Assembly: GCA_019075865.1 (NCBI GenBank) | Contig: JAGXAN010000004.1 | Coordinates: 1-64,000 of the forward strand | Reading direction: 5' to 3' | DNA length: 64,000 bases | Origin: Hyphomicrobiales bacterium | GTDB taxonomy: Bacteria > Pseudomonadota > Alphaproteobacteria > Rhizobiales > Beijerinckiaceae | Part shown: piece by piece, positions 35,624 through 44,192 of the stretch | How positions within the stretch are numbered: the first letter of the stretch is position 1 | Layout: each line of letters begins with the position of its first letter | Translations under genes and position numbers: made by a program | Notes under the pieces: model-generated | Seen by the model: only the letters and a program-made list of their open reading frames with translations | Database searches by the model: none | Told to the model about the DNA's origin: nothing

Positions 35624-36490
35624 CTATTTCAGCAAGGCGATCAGCGACGAACTGTCGTATCTTTTGCCACCCATTTTTTCGACCCGTGAATAAAACTGGT
35701 CAACCAGCGCCGTCACCGGCAGTTGCGCGCCATTGCGGCGTGCTTCTTCGAGGCAGATGGCGAGATCCTTGCGCATCCATTCCACCGCAAAGCCAAACTC
35801 ATATTGGCCATCAGCCATCGTCTTGTAACGGTTTTCCATTTGCCAGGATTGCGCCGCGCCCTTCGATATGGCCTCGATGACGCTGGTCGGGTCAAGCCCC
35901 GCCTTTTGCGCAAAATTGATGCCTTCGGCCAAAGCCTGAACGAGGCCAACAATGCAAATCTGGTTGACCATCTTGGTCAATTGCCCGGCACCCACCGCGC
36001 CCATCAACTTGCAGGCTTTGGCATAATGGGCAATCAATGGCTCGGCTTTGGCATAATCGGCCGCTGCGCCACCGCACATCACGGTCAAGGCACCGTTTTC
36101 CGCGCCCGCTTGCCCACCCGAAACCGGCGCGTCAATAAATCCAATGCCGCTTTTTTCGCCGATTTCGGCCAATTCACGGGCCACCTGCGCGGATGCGGTC
36201 GTATGATCGACAAACAGGGCACCCTTGGCCATGCCCGCAAATGCGCCTTGCGGCCCGAGAACGATCGAGCGCAAGTCATTGTCATTGCCAACGCAGGCAA
36301 ATACGACTTCGCATCCCTTTGCCGCTTCCGCAGGCGTGGCGGCGCTGGCGCCACCATTGGCTTTTGTCCATTCTGCCGCTTTGGCGGGGGAGCGGTTATA
36401 AACCGTCACCTCATGTTTGCCGCGCTGCACCAAATGGCGTGCCATCGGGCCACCCATCACACCCAGACCGAGAAATGCTACCTTTGCCAT
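35624..36490 (-). CDS. 3-hydroxyisobutyrate dehydrogenase-family NAD(P)-dependent oxidoreductase
   Basis: A beta-hydroxyacid dehydrogenase of 288 residues. The N-terminal Rossmann motif is FLGLGVMGGPMARHL, followed by VTVYNRS. The substrate-binding segment is FIDAPVSGGQAGAENG, and the catalytic Lys lies in GQLTKMVNQ. The family includes 3-hydroxyisobutyrate dehydrogenase, tartronate semialdehyde reductase and glyoxylate reductase; these cannot be separated here. A GGGAGGA ribosome-binding site supports the start. The gene has its own terminator. Confidence 0.92.
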   Translation of the reverse strand: MAKVAFLGLGVMGGPMARHLVQRGKHEVTVYNRSPAKAAEWTKANGGASAATPAEAAKGCEVVFACVGNDNDLRSIVLGPQGAFAGMAKGALFVDHTTASAQVARELAEIGEKSGIGFIDAPVSGGQAGAENGALTVMCGGAAADYAKAEPLIAHYAKACKLMGAVGAGQLTKMVNQICIVGLVQALAEGINFAQKAGLDPTSVIEAISKGAAQSWQMENRYKTMADGQYEFGFAVEWMRKDLAICLEEARRNGAQLPVTALVDQFYSRVEKMGGKRYDSSSLIALLK

Positions 36491-36649
36491 TGCTTGCGTC
36501 CTCCCTTAGAAAACCAGCCTAAGCCTATTCCATGCTGGCCCGGACATTTCAAGCCGCGCGAGAGTCATTCGTCCGTTCCGGGTGCACCCTCTGGCACGCG
36601 CGCAAAGGCGCGAGCCGCTATGGCCTGCGCTGGACAATTCAGTCATAAT

Positions 36650-36702
36650 TTGCGCAAACACACATGCCAAACATACATGCCAAACATACTTGCCAAACAC
36701 AA
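36650..36702 (+). repeat. Tandem 13-bp repeats upstream of the TRAP binding-protein gene
   Basis: ATGCCAAACATAC occurs at 36664-36676 and 36677-36689. A degenerate copy follows at 36690-36702 (TTGCCAAACACAA), and a related TTGCGCAAACACAC lies at 36650-36663. The array ends about 67 bases before the gene and could be an operator. Confidence 0.75.
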
Positions 36703-36769
36703 ATAAGGCATGGGCGGGGCGTAATTTTTAGCCCCGCTGCCGGTAGAACTTCAAGTTGTGGAATATGCA

Positions 36770-37870
36770 ATGCCGATTCAACGCCGTCACCTCCTGAAAA
36801 CGCTGGCCGCGACTGCGCTGGCCGCACCCCTTGCCGCGCCCGCGATCGCGCAGACCGCGCCGCAGATTACATGGCGGCTGTCTTCGAGTTTTCCGGCCAA
36901 CCTCGATCTGCTCTATGGGGGTGCCACAAGCTTCGCGCAATATGTGAAGGAGGCAAGTGATGGCCGCTTTCAGATTCAGATTTATGCCCCTGATGAAATT
37001 GTGCCAGCACTGAGCAATCTGGATGCCGTGCAGGCGGGGAAGGTTGATGCCTGCCACACGACGCTTGCCTATTTCTGGGGCAAGGACCCGACTTTCGCCA
37101 TTCCCACCGGCCTGCCGTTTGGCATGAATGCCCGCATGACCAATGCCTGGTTTTACGAGGGCGGCGGCAATGATCTGGTCAATGAGTTTCTGGCCCCCTA
37201 CAGCGCTTTCGCCTTGCCGGTGGGCAATACCGGCGCGCAAATGGGCGGCTGGTTTGTCAACCCAATCCATTCGCTGGCAGAAATGAAGGGGCTGCGCATC
37301 CGCTGCGGCGGCCTCACCGGCTCGCTTCTTGAGAGGCTGGGGGCCAAACCGGATAATTCGCCAATGGCTGACATTCGCGGCCATCTCGCCAATCACGAAC
37401 TGGATGGCGTAGAATTTGTCAGCCCCTATGATGATGAGAAGCTGGATTTGGCCAAAGTGGCCGGCCATTATTATTATCCGGGCTGGTGGCAGCCGTCTTC
37501 GGCGCAGCATATCGTGATGAATCTGGCAAAATGGCAGGGCTTGCCCAAAGCCTATCAGGCGATGGTTCAAAACGCGGCGGCGCAGGCAAATTTGGCCGTG
37601 CAGGCGCGCTATGATGCCCGCAATCCCGCCGCCTTGCGCCGCATTGTCACGCAAGGCACAAAACTGCACGACTTTCCAGCTGACATCACCGATGCCGCCT
37701 ATAAGGCAGCCCTGGAGATCTACAAAAACGCCAGCGCCAGCAATCCGAAATTCAAGAAGATGCTCGACGCTTATATGACGTTTCGCGATGATCAATATTT
37801 GTGGTGGCAGGTCTGCGAATATACCTACGATAATTTCCTGATCCGCCAACGGGCCAAGGAATCGGGCTGA
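36770..37870 (+). CDS. TRAP transporter solute-binding protein (DctP family), Tat-exported
   Basis: A 366-residue periplasmic binding protein. The N-terminus has a twin-arginine signal (QRRHLLKTLAATALAAPLAA). The mature part begins ITWRLSSSFP and includes the DctP-family segments LDAVQAGKVDACHTTLAYFWG and LAEMKGLRIRCGGLTG, where the family Arg binds the carboxylate of the ligand. The small and large membrane subunits (DctQ, DctM) are not adjacent, so it is an orphan. The subgroup resembles binding proteins with long helices that transport keto or sugar acids. The start at 36770 is preferred over a GTG 12 bases upstream. Confidence 0.9.
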   Translation: MPIQRRHLLKTLAATALAAPLAAPAIAQTAPQITWRLSSSFPANLDLLYGGATSFAQYVKEASDGRFQIQIYAPDEIVPALSNLDAVQAGKVDACHTTLAYFWGKDPTFAIPTGLPFGMNARMTNAWFYEGGGNDLVNEFLAPYSAFALPVGNTGAQMGGWFVNPIHSLAEMKGLRIRCGGLTGSLLERLGAKPDNSPMADIRGHLANHELDGVEFVSPYDDEKLDLAKVAGHYYYPGWWQPSSAQHIVMNLAKWQGLPKAYQAMVQNAAAQANLAVQARYDARNPAALRRIVTQGTKLHDFPADITDAAYKAALEIYKNASASNPKFKKMLDAYMTFRDDQYLWWQVCEYTYDNFLIRQRAKESG

Positions 37871-37873
37871 TAA

Positions 37874-38773
37874 CTACCCGGAGATTATCTGCCTGGATTT
37901 CACTCTTTCGCGGTGGAAAGCATACAGTCCCGAGCCAACGATCAGCAATATGCCGAGCGCCGCATAAATATCGGGGACATTGCCCCAGATCACATAGCCC
38001 GAGAGCAAGGCAAAGGGCATGATCGCGTAGCGAAAGGGCGAAACCACCGATACGTCCGCTTTTCGGCATGCCATGATCACCAATAGATTTGCAACGCTGA
38101 TCGCAACCGAAGCCAGTGCCAAAAATGTCAGGCTGCCAGATGTTGGCACCACCCGCGGCTGAAAATACATCAGGCCAAAACCCACAAGCGTGGTGATGGC
38201 ACTGGTGGCCAGTGTCACGACCTGCGAAGGCACATGGCCGGGAATCTTGCGTGTCACCAGATCGCGCACCGCAACCAGGCAGGAACAGGCAATCGCCAGC
38301 CATGCCGCATTGGAAAAGCCACTGGCGGAAGGCTTTGCCACCAGGATCATGCCCACAAATCCCAAGCCAATCGCCATCCAGCGGCGCACGCCCACTTCCG
38401 CTTTGAGAAACACGACGGACAGGGCCGTGATGATCAGCGGCGAAGACATCATGATCGCCGTGAAATTGCCGATGGGCAGAACGCTGACGGCTTCAACAAA
38501 CAAGATTGATATGGCACCCTCGAGAAACCCGCGCAGGATCACAATCGGGTTGCGAATGGCGCCCAGCGATGCGCCAGTCGAGGTTGACAGCACCATGGCC
38601 AGCAGAATCAGCGTGCCTAACACACCGCGAATGGCAAGTATTTCACCCGCTGGCAATGTCCCGGTCGCGAGTTTGACCATAGAATCGCTGACGGAAAAGC
38701 AGGCGCAGGAAGCCACCATCGCGCGAATGCCATGGTGGTTTGCCTCATCCTGCGCGGAAAGGGTTATGGTCAC
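37874..38773 (-). CDS. EamA/DMT-family transporter
   Basis: A drug/metabolite-exporter-type membrane protein of 299 residues with ten hydrophobic segments and two EamA repeats (roughly residues 15-140 and 158-290). It starts with GTG behind a TAGGA site. The substrate is not predictable. It lies 11 bases downstream of xylB on the same strand and is probably cotranscribed with it, although its GTG also follows the xylB-distal end; it converges with the TRAP gene. Confidence 0.9.
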   Translation of the reverse strand: MTITLSAQDEANHHGIRAMVASCACFSVSDSMVKLATGTLPAGEILAIRGVLGTLILLAMVLSTSTGASLGAIRNPIVILRGFLEGAISILFVEAVSVLPIGNFTAIMMSSPLIITALSVVFLKAEVGVRRWMAIGLGFVGMILVAKPSASGFSNAAWLAIACSCLVAVRDLVTRKIPGHVPSQVVTLATSAITTLVGFGLMYFQPRVVPTSGSLTFLALASVAISVANLLVIMACRKADVSVVSPFRYAIMPFALLSGYVIWGNVPDIYAALGILLIVGSGLYAFHRERVKSRQIISG

Positions 38774-38784
38774 TTTGTCGGATC

Positions 38785-40248
38785 CTATGAATGAAATTCA
38801 TTCCGCAAGGCCCGGTAAAGACTCCGGAATTTTGGCAGGCGCTCTTGATAGAGGCCCACAAGGTCAGCTTGCGGTTCAACCATTCCCTCAATGGCTGGAG
38901 CCGAGCATATAGCAGCGGCATTCTCGCCTGTCACCGCCAATCTGGCGAGGCGCGCTGCCCCAAATGCCGGCCCGCGGGCGCTGGCGTGGTAACGCACCAG
39001 TGGAATATCGAGGACATTGGCAATCATCTGCAGCCAGACCTTGCTGCGGGCACCGCCACCAATCACGCCCGCGCGGCGCACGATTGTCCCCGATTGCGCC
39101 AGACAATCGCGCGCATCGGCGAAGCTGAAGGCAACCCCCTCCATGATTGCCCGAACCACCTCGCCGCGACCATGCTCCGGGCTCAGGCCAAAAATAACGC
39201 CGCGCGCATCTGCATCATTGTGGGGGGTGCGCTCACCTGTAAGATAGGGCAAAAACAACAGGTTGGTTGGCTGGTTGCTTAATTCGCCCGCCTCACCGAG
39301 CAGGGTGGCGACATCGCATTTGAACAGGTCGGCCGCATAAGACAGGCAACTGGCGGCGCTCAGCATGGCGGCCATCTGCAACCAGCGCTGCGGCAAGGCG
39401 TTGCAAAACGCATGAATCATGGCCTGCGGGGCAGGGCGATAGTCCGCCGTGGTCACGAACATTTGCCCTGACGTGCCCAGCGACAAAAACGCGTCGCCCT
39501 CGTCGATCGCGCCAATGCCAATAGCGCCTGCCGCCGCATCGCCGGCCCCACCTGCGACAATCACATCGTCGCCCATGCCGTAGGCCTGCGCCAGAGCCGG
39601 CCGTAAAACGCCGCTCGGCGAACTACCTTCCAGCAAACGCGGAAGTTGCGACCGCTTCAGATGCAGGGCGGCGAGCGCATCGTCACACCAGTCGCGCCGT
39701 GCTTGATCGAGCAGCCATGTGCCCGCAGCATCCGACATATCAGTCGCGATCTCGCCGGTCAGTTGCAGACGCACATAATCTTTGGGCAGCATCAGGGTCG
39801 CGAGTTTGGCCAGCACTTGCGGTTCATGGATGGCGAGCCACGGAAGTTTGGGGGCGGTGAGGCCGGCCATGGGCAGCACCCCCAGAACTTGCGCCAATTG
39901 GGGAAACTGGCTGTTCAAAGCCTGCGCCTGCGCCCCGGCGCGGGAATCGTTCCATAGCATGGCTGGGCGCAGCGGCACCTGATCCGCCCCCAGCAGCACT
40001 GCCCCGTGCATTTGGCCGGAGAGCCCGATACCGCGTACGGCCGACAGGGCTTTGGGATGGTCGTGATGGAACTGTGCTAAAATTTTCTCGACCGCCAGCC
40101 ACCAGTCGCCCGGATTTTGCTCGCTCCAGGAAGGATGCCGCCGCATGATGGTGAGAGCGACCTCGGCCTCGGCTACAATATCCTGATTGTCATTGACCAA
40201 CACCGCCTTCGCTGCCGAAGTGCCTATGTCGATTCCGAGAAAATACAT
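38785..40248 (-). CDS. xylB: Xylulokinase
   Basis: A FGGY-family kinase of 487 residues that phosphorylates D-xylulose. Signature segments are GIDIGTSAAKAVLV, IGLSGQMHGAVLLG, DAAGTWLLDQARRDW, AGGAGDAAAGAIG and the C-terminal GVIGGGARSKVWLQMIANVL. The length and the SGQMHG motif match XylB. The xylose isomerase partner xylA is not within the window. An AGGA ribosome-binding site precedes the start. It lies upstream of the EamA transporter gene and diverges from fabD. Confidence 0.92.
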   Translation of the reverse strand: MYFLGIDIGTSAAKAVLVNDNQDIVAEAEVALTIMRRHPSWSEQNPGDWWLAVEKILAQFHHDHPKALSAVRGIGLSGQMHGAVLLGADQVPLRPAMLWNDSRAGAQAQALNSQFPQLAQVLGVLPMAGLTAPKLPWLAIHEPQVLAKLATLMLPKDYVRLQLTGEIATDMSDAAGTWLLDQARRDWCDDALAALHLKRSQLPRLLEGSSPSGVLRPALAQAYGMGDDVIVAGGAGDAAAGAIGIGAIDEGDAFLSLGTSGQMFVTTADYRPAPQAMIHAFCNALPQRWLQMAAMLSAASCLSYAADLFKCDVATLLGEAGELSNQPTNLLFLPYLTGERTPHNDADARGVIFGLSPEHGRGEVVRAIMEGVAFSFADARDCLAQSGTIVRRAGVIGGGARSKVWLQMIANVLDIPLVRYHASARGPAFGAARLARLAVTGENAAAICSAPAIEGMVEPQADLVGLYQERLPKFRSLYRALRNEFHS

Positions 40249-40352
40249 AAAAATGGTCCTGTGACAGGCTTGCCGCTGCGTGCCCCAACTTGACGCGCCC
40301 GTGCGGCAATGTCACACGCTGGCAAATTCTTTTCAATCAGCATGGAGCCAAA

Positions 40353-41321
40353 ATGTCGTTAGCGCTGGTTTTCCCCGGTCAAGGTTCTCAATCGCCGGGC
40401 ATGGGCAAAGCCCTGTTCGAGCAATTTGCCAGCGCGCGGGAGGTGTTCCAGTCGGTCGACGACGCCCTGGGCCAAAAGCTGACGCAAACCATGTTCGAGG
40501 GCCCGGAGGCCGAACTGAGCCTGACCGCCAATGCCCAACCGGCGCTGATGGCGGTGAGCCTTGCCGCCTTGCGGGTTCTTCAGGCCGAGGCTGGGCTGGA
40601 TATCAAGCGCGATGTCGCTTTTGTCGCCGGGCACTCCCTTGGCGAATATTCGGCACTCGCGGCAGCCGATGCGTTTTCGGTTCCGGTTGCAGCCAGATTG
40701 CTGCGTTTGCGGGGCGAGGCCATGCAACGGGCGGTTCCGGCCGGGCAGGGTGCGATGGCCGCGTTGATCGGGCTGGATCTTGCAACGGCGCGTCTGGTTG
40801 CCAGCGAGGCGGCTGCAGCCACCTCCTTGGTCTGTGAAGTTGCCAATGACAATGGCGGCGGCCAGATTGTCGTCTCGGGTGCCAAAGCGGCCATTGACGC
40901 CGCCATTGAGATCGCCAAGGCCAAAGGGGCCAAACGCGCCATATTGCTGCAGGTATCTGCGCCCTTCCATTGCTCGCTGATGGCCCCCGCCGCCGCCGAA
41001 ATGGCGACCGCGCTGGCCAATATTACCCTCAACCCACCCTGCGTGCCGCTGGTTGCCAATGTAAGCGCCGCCGCAACTTCGCAGGCACCGGAAATCCAGA
41101 AAATGCTGGTGCAGCAAGTGACCGGCACCGTGCGATGGGCCGAATCAATTGCCTACATGGCGCGCCAGGGCGTCACGCAATTTGTTGAAATCGGCTCCGG
41201 CAAAGTGCTGTCCGGCCTCATCCGGCGCATTGTCGACGGGGCGGTGACCGTCTCCGTCGGCACCCCCGCCGATATTCCAGGGCTTGAATCAATTCTTCAG
41301 AAGGGTTCCTCAAATGTTTGA
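40353..41321 (+). CDS. fabD: Malonyl-CoA:ACP transacylase
   Basis: Transfers malonyl from CoA to the acyl carrier protein for fatty-acid elongation. The 322-residue protein begins ALVFPGQGSQ, has the nucleophile Ser95 in AGHSLGEYSAL, and contains the FHCSLM segment with the second catalytic His. The start at 40353 follows a GGAG site. It overlaps fabG by 8 bases and opens the run fabD-fabG-acpP-fabF. Confidence 0.96.
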   Translation: MSLALVFPGQGSQSPGMGKALFEQFASAREVFQSVDDALGQKLTQTMFEGPEAELSLTANAQPALMAVSLAALRVLQAEAGLDIKRDVAFVAGHSLGEYSALAAADAFSVPVAARLLRLRGEAMQRAVPAGQGAMAALIGLDLATARLVASEAAAATSLVCEVANDNGGGQIVVSGAKAAIDAAIEIAKAKGAKRAILLQVSAPFHCSLMAPAAAEMATALANITLNPPCVPLVANVSAAATSQAPEIQKMLVQQVTGTVRWAESIAYMARQGVTQFVEIGSGKVLSGLIRRIVDGAVTVSVGTPADIPGLESILQKGSSNV

Positions 41322-42051
41322 TCTGACAGGAAAAACAGCGCTGGTAACCGGCGCCAGTGGCGGCCTTGGTGCCGGAATCGCCCGGGCCCTTCACCGGCAA
41401 GGTGCGATTGTGATGCTCTCCGGCACAAGGCAGGAAGCACTGGATGCGCTGGCCCAGGAGCTGGGCGACAGGGTGCATGTGCAAACCTGCAATCTGGCCG
41501 ATCGCGCCAGCGTCGACGCTCTGGTGCCGGAGGCGGAAAAGGTCATGGGTTCGCTCGACATTCTCGTCAACAATGCCGGTGTCACCAAGGACAATTTGTT
41601 TATGCGTCTCAAGGACGCCGATTGGGACAGCGTCATCGAGATCAACCTCACCAGCGCTTTCCGCCTGTCGCGGGCGGTGCTGCGTGGCATGATGAAGCGC
41701 CGCTATGGCCGCATTATTTCCATCACCTCGGTGGTTGGGGTCACCGGCAACGCCGGGCAGGGCAATTATGCTGCCTCCAAGGCCGGCATGATTGGCATGT
41801 CCAAATCCCTCGCCGCCGAAGTTGCCAGCCGCAATATCACCGTCAATTGCATCGCGCCCGGCTTTATCGAAAGCCCGATGACCGACGTGTTGGACGAAAA
41901 GCAGAAGGCTGGCATTCTGGCCAGCGTTCCAGCCGGCGCGCTGGGCAAGGCGAGCGATATTGGCGCGGCTTGCGTCTATCTGGCCAGCGCTGAAGCGGGC
42001 TATATCACCGGCCAGACATTGCACGTGAATGGCGGTATGGCGATGATCTGA
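41314..42051 (+). CDS. fabG: 3-oxoacyl-ACP reductase
   Basis: NADPH-dependent reduction of 3-ketoacyl-ACP. The 245-residue short-chain dehydrogenase has the cofactor motif TGASGGLG, NNAG, and the catalytic set Ser139, Tyr152 and Lys156 (GNYAASKAG). The start at 41314 lies within the end of fabD, so translation is coupled. acpP follows after 267 bases. Confidence 0.97.
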   Translation: MFDLTGKTALVTGASGGLGAGIARALHRQGAIVMLSGTRQEALDALAQELGDRVHVQTCNLADRASVDALVPEAEKVMGSLDILVNNAGVTKDNLFMRLKDADWDSVIEINLTSAFRLSRAVLRGMMKRRYGRIISITSVVGVTGNAGQGNYAASKAGMIGMSKSLAAEVASRNITVNCIAPGFIESPMTDVLDEKQKAGILASVPAGALGKASDIGAACVYLASAEAGYITGQTLHVNGGMAMI

Positions 42052-42318
42052 AGCGCGGGGGCACCACCGCCCGCGCGCTTTGAACCAGTTCGGGGCAGGG
42101 TCTCGCATTGGCGATGAAACTGTGATAGTCAGCTTTTTCATCTGAGCTTGTTGCCGGTTCGTGTTGACGAAATCGTCGGCTTGCACTAGCAGCGGCGATG
42201 GGGCGCAAGCTTGAATTGGATTTCGCCACAGGGAATCGACTTGCCGAAGCTTGGTATGAACGCGGCAAGTTTGAGTTTTGAATAATTCGTCAACCAGCAA
42301 ACAACAGGGAACTTAACG

Positions 42319-42558
42319 ATGAGTGATGTCGCCGACCGGGTGAAGAAGATTGTGATCGAGCATCTGGGTGTGGATGCGGACAAAGTCGTGGACAAGGCCA
42401 ATTTCATTGACGACCTTGGCGCTGACTCGCTGGATACCGTTGAATTGGTTATGGCGTTTGAAGAAGAATTTGGCGTCGAAATCCCTGACGATGCCGCTGA
42501 GCATATCGTCACTGTCGGCGATGCCGTGAAATTCCTTGAAAAAGCCAAGGCAGCCTGA
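42319..42558 (+). CDS. acpP: Acyl carrier protein
   Basis: The 79-residue main carrier of growing fatty-acid chains. The phosphopantetheine attachment site is Ser37 in [13 protein letters not shown], fully canonical, in contrast to the second carrier at 30116. It is highly acidic, as expected. The 267-base upstream gap probably contains its own promoter. Confidence 0.98.
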   Translation: MSDVADRVKKIVIEHLGVDADKVVDKANFIDDLGADSLDTVELVMAFEEEFGVEIPDDAAEHIVTVGDAVKFLEKAKAA

Positions 42559-42703
42559 ATTTTACGACAGAAATGCGACGGGCGCAGACGAACGTCTGTG
42601 CCGATGCGAATAAGCCTTGCCAGCGTAAAAATAGTGGTAATAGTGCGACATGCTGCCTTCGTGCGGCATTTTGCGCTGGCACGGTAGATTTAGGGATGAA
42701 TGC

Positions 42704-43966
42704 ATGAGAAGGGTCGTCGTAACCGGCCTTGGGTTGGTATCTCCACTGGCTGACGGGGTGGAAACTTCCTGGCAGAGATTGATTGCAGGGGCCAGCGGGA
42801 TCAACGCCATCACATCGATGGAAGTTTCCGATCTTCCCTGCCAGATCGCGGCTCAGGTGCCCCGGGGTGCAGATGCGCCGCATCTGTTTGATTCGGACCG
42901 TTATATGGAGCCGAAAGAGCAGCGCAAGATCGACGATTTCATCCTTTTTGGTGTGGCGGCGGCAACGCAGGCGCTCAAGGATGCCAATTGGGCCCCGCAA
43001 ACCTATGAAGACCAGATCGCCACCGGCGTCATGATCGGTTCTGGAATCGGTGGTCTGGGCGGGATCTATGAAGCTTCGATCGTGTTTCACGAGCGCGGCC
43101 CCAAAAGGATTTCGCCGTTCTTCATCCCCGGACGCCTGATCAATCTGGTCAGCGGCCACGTGTCCATCATGCATCATTTGAAGGGCCCGAACCACGCGGT
43201 CGTTACCGCTTGTTCCACGGGTGCCCACGCCATTGGCGACGCCGGTCGCCTCATCGCGCTTGGCGACGCCGATGTCATGGTGGCGGGTGGGGCCGAAGCC
43301 GCCATCAATCGCCTTGGCATTGCCGGGTTTGCCGCCTGCAAGGCGCTGTCAACGCATTTCAATGCCGAGCCGCAGCGCGGTTCTCGCCCCTATGATCGCG
43401 ACCGCGACGGTTTTGTCATGGGTGAAGGTGCCGGTTGCGTCGTGCTGGAAGAATATGAACACGCCAAAGCCCGCGGAGCGAGAATTTACGCCGAACTGGT
43501 CGGCTATGGCCTGTCGGGCGACGCGCATCACATCACGGCACCCGCGCCCGATGGCGATGGCGCTTTCCGTTGCATGAGCATGGCGCTCAAACGCGCGAAA
43601 TTGTCGCCTGCCGATATTGACTACGTCAACGCGCATGGCACATCGACGCCGCTGGGTGACGAGATTGAACTGAATGCGGTGCAGCGCCTGTTGGGCGACG
43701 CCGCCAAATCGGTTTCCATGTCCTCGACCAAATCCTCCATCGGGCATTTGCTCGGGGCGGCGGGAGCGGTGGAGGCGATTTTCTCGATTCTGGCCATGCG
43801 TGACAATATCGCGCCGCCAACCCTGAATCTCGACAATCCCTCCGTGGAAACGACGCTGGATCTGGTGCCGCACAAAGCGCGCCACCGCAAAATTGACGCG
43901 GTGCTCTCCAACTCCTTCGGATTTGGCGGAACCAATGCTTCGTTGATTTTCCGCCGTCCCGACTAA
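42704..43966 (+). CDS. fabF: 3-oxoacyl-ACP synthase II
   Basis: The condensing enzyme of fatty-acid elongation, 420 residues. The catalytic Cys170 is in VVTACSTGAHAIGDA, and the two His residues are in NAHGTSTPLGDE and SSIGHLLGAAGA. The start at 42704 has AGGGATGA upstream. It follows acpP and precedes mltG, a common alphaproteobacterial order. Confidence 0.97.
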   Translation: MRRVVVTGLGLVSPLADGVETSWQRLIAGASGINAITSMEVSDLPCQIAAQVPRGADAPHLFDSDRYMEPKEQRKIDDFILFGVAAATQALKDANWAPQTYEDQIATGVMIGSGIGGLGGIYEASIVFHERGPKRISPFFIPGRLINLVSGHVSIMHHLKGPNHAVVTACSTGAHAIGDAGRLIALGDADVMVAGGAEAAINRLGIAGFAACKALSTHFNAEPQRGSRPYDRDRDGFVMGEGAGCVVLEEYEHAKARGARIYAELVGYGLSGDAHHITAPAPDGDGAFRCMSMALKRAKLSPADIDYVNAHGTSTPLGDEIELNAVQRLLGDAAKSVSMSSTKSSIGHLLGAAGAVEAIFSILAMRDNIAPPTLNLDNPSVETTLDLVPHKARHRKIDAVLSNSFGFGGTNASLIFRRPD

Positions 43967-44192
43967 TTGGCTAACTGGCTGAAAATATATGCAAACTAGC
44001 CCAAGGTGCGCATAATCTAATCACACCCGCGCCTTGCTGGCACGTGTTTATGGGTTGCTCCATCGGGCAATTTCCGCCATGATAATGCCCAGATAGTTCT
44101 GCTATTTGGCAAAGTCGCCACTACGGCGAACCGGCTCTGCGTCGAAGGATCGGGGCGAGTTACGAGTTTTGACGAAATCTGGGATGTAAATA

